DNA of 64,000 bases from Immersiella caudata (Eukaryota; Ascomycota; Sordariomycetes; Sordariales; Lasiosphaeriaceae), in NCBI GenBank assembly GCA_030512335.1, contig JAULSU010000007.1, positions 2,170,001-2,234,000 on the forward strand, written 5' to 3'. A model generated the notes under the pieces. It had not been told where the DNA came from. It made no database searches and worked only from the letters and a program-made list of their open reading frames with translations. Below are positions 56,969 through 64,000 of this stretch, one piece after another (the first letter of the stretch is position 1; each line of letters starts with the position of its first letter). The position numbers and the translations under genes are program-made.

Positions 56969-57207
56969 CTTTTGATGTAACTACCTAATAGAAATTATTT
57001 GATCCAATGGGTATGAAAGCTCAAAGCCTGAGGGTTCGGCAGGCTTGAGGAGAACTTTAAACGTGAAGGTTTGTGGATGGACGAGTTTCAGCGAATTTAT
57101 TTTTGCGAGCCGAGCTCCTGGCTCCGAAACAACTGGCATGGAAATACAAACATGCAAAAAGAAAGTTAACGATGAGGTCCAAATGGCTTCAGGGGGGAAA
57201 TCGCCGT

Positions 57208-57658
57208 CTAGTTATTTACAAACGCCGTGCATTCGATCTCAACATCAGTTCCGAAGGGCAGTTGGTAAACGGCAACACATGTGCGGCACTGGTCACCATC
57301 AGCATCAGCATCAGTCAAAGACGCCAAATTCAGCTCTTGGTCATACCGGCTTGGAATCCCATGTAAAGAACTCATCATATGCCTCGTTCATGGCAGCGAA
57401 GCTGTCCATAGTAGTGAGAAATATGTTCATCTTCACGACATTTCGAAAACTGCTTCCCGCCTCCTCGAGAACAGCCGACAAGTTCTTGAGCGCCTGCCTC
57501 GTTCGGTCCCTAACGGTACCCTCAACAACCTTCCATGTCGCTGGGTCGAGACCGATGCTACCCGAGCAGTACACTATTCCGTTGTATTTGATGGCCTGGG
57601 AGAATTGTGGCAGCGGCTTTGGCGCCTTCTCGGTGAAGATGGCTTCGATTTGTGACAT
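57208..57658 (-). CDS. HMF1: RidA/YjgF/Hmf1 family enamine-imine deaminase
   Basis: The protein hydrolyses reactive enamine/imine intermediates such as 2-aminoacrylate. The exons are 57658-57347 and 57288-57208, giving 130 residues, the usual family length. Motifs are KAPKPLPQFSQAI near the start, YCSGSIGLDPAT, QALKNLSAVLEEAGSSF, VVKMNIFLTTMD, and the active-site Arg in CRTCVAVYQLPFGTDVEIEC at the end. The ATG at 57658 gives MSQIEAIFTEKAPKP, a normal start; there is no long presequence, so a cytosolic place is likely. It is divergent to the ferric-reductase-like gene. Confidence 0.94.
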
Positions 57659-58431
57659 GGTGATGGCGCTCAAAGCAAAGGGCTAGAAGGGCTGTGGATT
57701 GAGGTATACAGTGTATATGAGGAGTAGCGAAGATGGATTGCCTAGCTAGATTGCTTCTCAACCTCAACAATGATCATCACTGGCACCTACCGTGCTACCT
57801 TACCCCGCCATCTTTATACACCGATCTCCACTGCCCTCCAAGGGCGTGGGAACTGCAAGCTGCACACCTGCTTCATCAAGCTGAGATACCATGATTACAG
57901 GCTCCCTCCATCCCCTCACTGCACCCTACAAATCCATCCCGCTCGGTAATCACCGGGACAACTTCATCCCCACGTCCCAACCATCAGCAATGGGGTGAAT
58001 CGGGTTTGCCAGCCGAGAAACCTGCACAAGGTCCATTTCTGCACATCGCCAAAAACGTTTGCAGAACGTCAACGAAGCGGCGCTAGGAGCAGCCCTGTGT
58101 GAGACAGGGGTGTGTAGCTTGGGAGCCAATCATTGCCGCCACATTAATATTCCTGAGGTCCGGCTGGCGGGGAGATCCGTTTCAGGGGTCGCTCGATAGC
58201 GGCCGCTGCAAAATTGGGCGGTTTTGCTAACAGTATTGCGGGTTGCCGTTGTATCTGCCAATAAATAATTCCCCACGCGTCCCGGGAGCCAGCTTGACAT
58301 CCAGACTCAACCTACCTACCCGAGGTGGCATCGTGTCTTTTTGTATTTCTTGTCCACTGGGCTTGGTGAAAGTCTTTGGCAAGCATCTGGGGGTCAATTG
58401 GGTTGTTCCTTTCAACACAGCAGATCGCATC
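57659..58431. other. Divergent upstream region of HMF1 and ferric-reductase-like gene
   Basis: No gene is supported. An upstream in-frame ATG at 58243 could lengthen the reductase by 63 residues, but the added part has no signal or membrane segment. I therefore treat the region up to 58431 as promoter and leader. Confidence 0.45.
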
Positions 58432-60288
58432 ATGGGGTGGCCGTACCACTTCATCGACCTCAGTCCTGCCGAGAAGGTTTTGAGGCGGGAGGCGCTCGAC
58501 AGGTATGCCTTCTACGCTCAACTTTCGGCCATTCTCCCGCTTGGAGTGGTGCTCTTGTACAGGGTAGCTATTTGGGCAACGAAACCACGCCAGGACGTAT
58601 ACTCCACTGTCCCTAATTCCCCGGCGTTAAAGTCGCAGCGCCTGGGATCGAGCAGGTGGTCATCGCGGGTGCGAAAGGTGAAGTGGTGGCTTTCCGAGGA
58701 CTTCTCTCAGGCCAATAGTATTCTGGGACAGAGAGATGGTATGTAATCTCTTAGGGTGATGGACTTTCGTGATTCTGACTTGTGATTAGAATGGGTGGTC
58801 GGCTTTGCTTGGCTGGGCTGGTTATTGGTGCTCAGTGTTCGGGGTACTGGCGACGGTGAGAAGTTATTCCCGGGCCCTGGGAGCTGGACGGGCTAACATG
58901 ATGCTTCAGATTACTTGCACTTCACTAAGAGGCTTGGGCTCATTGCCGCGTCCCAGTATCCTATCCAGTACCTCCTTTCGCTGAAGTCGTTGAACCCGTT
59001 CGCCTATGTGTTCCGCTCATCTCACGAGCACATCAACCGCTACCACCGAGTCCTAGGCCGCGTCATCTTTGCGCTGCTTGCTCTCCATGTTGGCTTCTAT
59101 CTCAACTTCTTTATCCAGAACGGTGTGTTCGGGCGGCGAATGAAGGCCCCTGTTGTGGTTGCTGGTGTCATTGCCTTCACCCTTTTCAACCTCCTCTACG
59201 GCACCGCGCTGCGACCCCTTCGAGAAGTTTCCTATCGTCTATTCTTCCTAACGCACCTCTTTGTTGCCTTCGCTATGCCCGTTATCCTATGCAAGCATGC
59301 TCCGCCAGCTAGGATTTTCATGGGCGAGTCGCTCCTCGTCTTCATTCTCGACCTCATCTCTAGAAAGCTTGACACCATCACCGCCAAGGCCACCCTAGAG
59401 TCCATTCCTGGCACCAGCCTTGTCAAAATCACCGCCTCGATTCCCCGTTCCAAGATCAACCGCTTTCGCCTCCACCCTGGTTCGCATGTGTACCTCAACA
59501 TTCCCGCTGCTTCCCGTCAATCCGTTGACCCCAAGTCCGCGGCCCACCTTCTCTTCGAATTCCTTTTCAACCCTTTTACCGTCGCAGCCGTCGACCCCAA
59601 CAAGGGTGACGTTACCCTTGTCGCCCGCCACAAAGCCGGCCCCATGACCACGGCGCTCGCCCGCTTCGCCGGCGGCACCAAGCCACTCGCCGGTCTCACC
59701 TCCTCCAACACTTCTACCGAACCCACCGAAATCCCACTCTCCCTTGAGGGACCGTACGGCGTATCCACTCGCTTCCCCCAGCTTTCCTCGGGTGGTTTTG
59801 ACCGCATTCTCCTTGTAGCAGGTGGTATCGGCGCCACCTTCACTGTGCCTATTTACCGCGCCATCACCGCTGAGAACCCTTCTGCCAAGGTCGATATGGT
59901 CTGGGCTATCCGCAGCGCCGGAGATGCCACTTGGGCGGTCACCAACGGAAAATCCCTGATGGAGGACGACAATGTACAGATATTCCTGACGGGGGATGTT
60001 GTGAACGGAGCGAATGGAGCAGGAGATGGCTATGGAAGCGGAGCGGAGGTGGAGATGAGTTCGATGCAGAGGGATCGAAGACGGGGGAGACTTACAGCGC
60101 AGCACAATCGCAAGCGTCCGGATTTGAAGAAAATTGTGGACGGCGTCTTTGCGCACGGCACGGAGGAGAGAGTTGCCGTTTTGGTGTGTGGGCCGGAGGA
60201 GATGGCGAAGGAACTGCGGGCCGCGATGGGTTCCTGGGTGAGGAGGGGGAGGGCAGTTTGGTACCATAAGGAGGGATTTGGTCTCTAG
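58432..60288 (+). CDS. Ferric-reductase-like transmembrane oxidoreductase (AIM14/FRE family)
   Basis: The exons are 58432-58738, 58790-58855 and 58910-60288, giving 583 residues. A first membrane segment (AQLSAILPLGVVLLYRVAIW) is followed by a basic loop. The ferric-reductase heme core has two His pairs: one in NRYHRVLG and LLALHVGFYLNFF, the other in FFLTHLFVAFA and LCKHAPPA. Cytosolic FAD/NAD parts follow: RLHPGSHVYLNIP, FNPFTVAA, LVAGGIGATFTVPIYR and VLVCGPEEMAK. A Gly/Arg-rich insertion lies before the last strand. The protein would move electrons from NADPH across a membrane to iron or oxygen. Size and layout are nearer to Aim14/Yno1 than to the longer Fre1, but this is not certain. Confidence 0.87.
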
Positions 60289-60553
60289 AGTATGAGAAGC
60301 TGTGTTTTTCTTTAGGGTTAAGGTGGGGCTGATATTGGACGCAGGAAGCATGGCGTCCCGTGAAATAGAACTCAAGACGTTTATATTTTCATATCCGATG
60401 TCGCCGTGTTTAGACCCATTCGTAGCGATAATCCCACCATCTAAAAGACCGTATAGAGTTACAAACCCGGTGAGAGAAACGCCTGAGACACATCGCAATC
60501 CGTTATTCCAAACATGCTTCATCAAACACAAACCCCTGATACCAAACGTCCTC

Positions 60554-61265
60554 CTAATCTGCTCTCTTGTCGTCTTTCCCTGTTCCCGCCGCCCCAATAT
60601 CCCCCATATCATCTTCGTCCCAAGGGTCCTCCGCATTCTCATCCCAGTTATCAACCTCTTCCTCTAACGTCTGACTCCTCTCCACGGTCCCCTCCTCAGA
60701 AACAACAATCCCCTCCTCATGTCCCACGGACCCAGCCCCCACCGTACCCTCGCCCAGCTCCAGATCCTCTTCGCCGCCCAGATCCTCTCCGGGTACCGCC
60801 CCGTAACCCCTCCTCGCCCTTTTCCTCTCCAACATCCGCTTGTGATACAACGAACACAGCCCTATCGCCGCCAACGAACCAACCACGTTCGCGACCACGT
60901 CAAAAATGTCAAAGAGCCGTCCGTTGGGGAGGATGGCCTGGGCAAATTCAGAACCGACGCCTAGCCCGAGGGTGCACACGACGAGTGTGAAGTGGAGGGT
61001 GCGGCGCCGCGTTGTGTCGAGGATCCAGTAGAATGTAAGTGTAAGGGCGAAGAAGGTGACGAGGTGGAGGACTTTATCGTTAATCGGGACGGGAGAGGTT
61101 GGAGAGTTGGGAGTGAGACCGGTGTACGCTGAAGCGAAGAGGAGGAAGGTGAAGATTCCTAGGAGGATTGGTTGTTAGTTTTGGGTGGAAAGGGGTGAAC
61201 GGCGGAGGGGTGGGTTAGGGAGGAATCGGGAATGACGTACCGGCGAAGGGGAGTCGTATCCTCAT
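60554..61265 (-). CDS. VanZ-like membrane protein
   Basis: The exons are 61265-61241 and 61158-60554, giving 209 residues. The short first exon (MRIRLPFA) joins GIFTFLLFASAYTG. VanZ-like features are the DKVLHLVTFFALTLTFYW segment, VVCTLGLGVGSEFAQAILPN and GRLFDIFDVVANVVGSLAAI, giving four membrane helices with the family's E-x-x-Q and R-x-x-D-x-x-D residues. The C-terminal 75 residues are strongly acidic (Glu/Asp/Gly) and probably cytosolic. Function of fungal VanZ-like proteins is unknown; teicoplanin resistance in bacteria gave the name and says little here. Confidence 0.82.
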
Positions 61266-62256
61266 TGTGGTGGTGTGTGGATGGGTTTGTGTGTTGTGAT
61301 GTGGGATTTTCGGAAATGCGTCAACAGGTGTAGACTGTTAAAGCTGCTCTGGGGTTTGCGCCGTCATTGCAGCGTGTTTCGAAGAGTGTTTGTTTGTTGG
61401 GGGCTGCTGAAAAGCTGTGGCTGACTGAGGAAGCATGGAGGTATGGCTTGCGTCAGGGCTGGTTTGCTTGTTGGACTTGCGCGGCTAGGTTGGGATCAAA
61501 ATGTGGCTGAAGCTACGGCGGGGCTGATGATCCGCCGAGCACGCGCCCCATGGGGCATTGGGGCAACGCGTAAGGTATTGTTCCTAGACGGGTTGGGCGC
61601 CACAAAGGAGGGAAAGACAGCGCAGTGCAGCCAATGGATATGGGTCCTTAGCTGAAGGTTTATGACCAATTGCGCCCTGTTTGAGATCATTTATCCAGGG
61701 GACTATCCGCTAAAGCTGCGCAGAGTTGAAGCGGCCTTGAAAGTCACGTGACTTCCTGCGCAATCCCGTCGCGCTGGTTGCAGCAGATACTTGGAGTTGA
61801 AGCGTGGAGCCCACGACCAAATGTCATTCTGGAGGCCATCTACGACAAATATTGTTCTGCAATATTTCGATATCATTGTGAAAACTTAATCCAGTTTTGC
61901 AATCCTTGCGACTTTCCAGTGTGAAAGGCGACCGGAATCGAACTGCCATAGCAAAGTACCCTACCGTCACCAAGCGGGCTCGTGCTCTGGACAGACAAGG
62001 GGCGGCGATTTCCAAATCGCCCCAAACTTGACTTCACGTCGAACCCGCTCAGAAATCCAGCGCAACGCATCCATCTACGGCGGCCACACCACATCTCCAA
62101 TCGCCCCGAAAACCGACTGGACATCTCTATTGACACCGCTCTTTCTACCCATGTGACCTTGACGCCTCGAACTGCCCCGGTGTTGGCTGAGCACGAGCGC
62201 ATTTTCGGCGCATGGCGACGGGCCGACCATCTTGTTGCTAGCCATCGGGACCGAAA
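61266..62256. other. Divergent promoter region of VanZ-like and SPT7 genes
   Basis: About 1 kb lies between two divergent starts. A B-box-like string (gttcgattccgg on the minus strand near 61930-61945) has no partner acceptor stem, so no tRNA is called. An 8-bp perfect inverted repeat is listed separately. Confidence 0.45.
62004..62021. repeat. Perfect 8-bp inverted repeat upstream of SPT7
   Basis: GGCGATTT and its exact reverse complement AAATCGCC are separated by two bases, forming a dyad 235 bases before the SPT7 start codon. It could be the site of a dimeric transcription factor, or a short hairpin in the leader RNA. Confidence 0.7.
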
Positions 62257-64000
62257 ATGTCCATCATCAACGGCCAGCATGTCTGGCCATCGCCCGGCGT
62301 CCATCATGTGAATGGAGGCCGGATGCATCACGTTGTTGATGATGGGCCGCCACGAACCCAAACGCCTGTCGACCCTCCCATCGCGTTGATGCCTGAGGCA
62401 TCCGATATCGACGAGGATACACGACGAGCTCACTTTCAAGACCTCTACCGCAAAAGCGAGGGGCGGATTGCCCTACTCTTCTCCGACGATGGGCGATACA
62501 ACACAGCCGCAATAGAAGCTCTAAAGCGACCACCAACTCCCCCTGCGCCCTTGCTGCCGCCCACCACTGACCACGCCCCCATTCAAGAGCCGCCCCGAAA
62601 AAGAGCAAAGCGCGTCATTGATGAGGACGACTACGGCGACGATGACGATGAAGACGAAGATGATGAAGGCGAAACACAAGCGTCCGACCCCTATCGATCC
62701 AAACACGCGAATGCTGCCGCCGCCAAGACTCTACTCTCGCCATCCAAGTCGGGGAGCTCACCTGTCCACTCTGTGTCTTCGCCGGGGAAACAGGCGGACA
62801 AAATGAAAGATGATGGATCGCGAGCGCAAGCCAAATCATCAGAAGATGCGCGCAAAGAATTGGAGGAAGCCCGCAATGCGACCGAGGAGGCTGCCAAGCG
62901 TAGCTTTCATACCCTTTTTTACACCCTGGAACACGACAGAACGGCAATGCTGGAGCAACAGCAACTTGAAGAGTCCGAGAAACAGCTACAGGCAGAGATG
63001 GACAAGACCGGAAACCATACGGCGAGCCAGGGCTCCGGCCAGAACCATGGCTCTCTCAGCAATGCGAACCTCGGCGCGTCGAGCCTCACGCTAAAACACC
63101 TGATCGCGAGGATAGACATGAAACGCGATCAAGTTCGCGCATCGGATGCTGAATTACGTTTGCTCATGAACGAGGTTCGCAAGAACAGGAGTAAATGGGC
63201 GAGCGAAGAAAATGTCGGGCAAGAAGAGCTCTACGAAGCCCTGGAGAAGGTGCTGAGCGAGCTCAAGGCACACACGGAGTACTCCACACCCTTTTTGAAC
63301 AGGGTCAACAAGAGGGATGCGCCCGACTACTACAACTGTAAGTTTAGTTATCACCGTGACATATGAAGGTGCAATCTAACTCGGCGCCAGTTATCAAGCA
63401 ACCCATGGACTTGGGTACCATGACAAAGAAGCTTAAGGGTCTAACCTACAAGTCCAAGGCGGAGTTTGTCACAGACCTGAATCTCATATGGGATAACTGT
63501 TTGAAGTACAACCAGGAGATGAGCCACCCTCTCCGGAGGATGGCCAACGGCATGCGGAAAGAAGCGGAGAAGCTAATACCCCTGATACCTGATCTTGTCA
63601 TCAGGCCGCGTGCTGAGGTTGAGGCGGAGGAGCGTCGAAAGCAGAACGGCGGCGACGACGACGGAGGGGAAGACAGCGACGATGAACCTATCATGTCGTC
63701 ACGGGGTCGTGGCAAAGGCGCGAAGACAGCCAACAAGTCACGGAAAGGGCTTTCGGACCAAAAAGAAGACACCCCAAACGTCGAGCAGAAGCCATTGCTC
63801 CAACTCAACGGGCTCCTCGCCAAGTCCCATAGGGAAGGCTCAGAGGTCGACGGTAGCAATGGCTTCGCAACTCCCCCTATAGCTGGCTCTATCACTCCTA
63901 GTGGGATGAATGGCCATTCTGGTGTCAGCAATCTTGATGTCATGGACATTGATGGGCCATCATTGAACGGGATGGCACTAGGCCAGGCGCTTGGGGAGGC
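62257..64000 (+). CDS. SPT7: SAGA complex subunit Spt7, bromodomain protein, 3' truncated
   Basis: The exons are 62257-63337 and 63391 onward; the gene runs off the right edge. The N-terminal 100 residues lead to a basic/acidic patch (PPRKRAKR then Asp/Glu run near residue 125). The Spt7 region FHTLFYTLEHDRTAML and LKHLIARIDMKRDQV precede the bromodomain (about 335-405): HTEYSTPFLNRVNKRDAPDY, FIKQPMDLGTMTKKLK, LIWDNCLKYNQ. The acetyl-lysine Asn is in that last motif (CLKYN). The following part is Lys/Asp rich. In SAGA this subunit scaffolds the TAF-like core and binds acetylated histones. The exon junction (phase 1) falls inside the bromodomain, between DYYN and FIKQ. Confidence 0.93.

Noticed and set aside
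61925..61950. tRNA-like B box (gttcgattccgg, minus strand)
   Set aside because: The bases flanking it do not form a T-stem, and I found neither an acceptor stem nor an A box at the right distance.

Overview
The window reads as euchromatic DNA of a filamentous ascomycete, most likely a sordariomycete (Sordariales-like). The genes carry short introns of about 45-150 nt, mostly GT..AG with GTAAGT or GTGAGT donors and CTAAC-type branch sites. The vacuolar protease and the serine hydroxymethyltransferase are close to the Neurospora type, and there is a biomass-degrading set (GH3 beta-glucosidase, AA9 monooxygenase with a CBM1). I assembled 23 protein-coding loci by joining exons by hand. For almost all of them the exon lengths sum to a multiple of three. 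Two genes run off the ends (COG3 at the left, SPT7 at the right). I found no tRNA, rRNA, transposon or CRISPR array.

Layout. 1-8 kb holds housekeeping genes: COG3 (Golgi tether), a YMC1-type mitochondrial carrier, TIP20/RINT1 (Dsl1 tether) and, head to head with it, a mitochondrial RMND1/Mrx10 protein. 9-18 kb holds a probable RSC58 chromatin-remodelling subunit, PEP4 (vacuolar proteinase A) and cytosolic SHMT. 19-31 kb is the accessory-looking block: a secreted GH3 beta-glucosidase, a nine-exon MFS permease with an 8-nt micro-exon, an unrecognised single-pass membrane protein, and an AA9 LPMO, separated by long intergenic stretches. 31-50 kb is rich in nucleolar functions: GRC3 and RPA34.5 transcribed divergently, then AUR1 (IPC synthase), a 4.2-kb gap, a CaM kinase, and KRE33/NAT10. 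50-64 kb holds an ICT1-like release factor, a NAB3-like RNA-binding protein, a LETM1-domain protein, a membrane-protein gene broken by in-frame stops, a RidA protein, a ferric-reductase-like oxidoreductase, a VanZ-like protein and SPT7 (SAGA).

The most interesting signal is recurrent. Three in-frame TAG codons (two in the membrane-protein gene at 56165-56968, one at the annotated end of RPA34.5) are each followed by a long, protein-like continuation in the same frame. Each TAG can be drawn in the loop of a small hairpin. Sordariomycetes are known to carry out A-to-I mRNA editing during sexual development that turns UAG stops into UGG tryptophan codons, so these are candidates for editing-restored genes. 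For RPA34.5 an exactly in-frame 45-nt exitron ending in the TAG is an alternative. For the membrane gene, ordinary pseudogenisation is the plain alternative. RNA data would decide.
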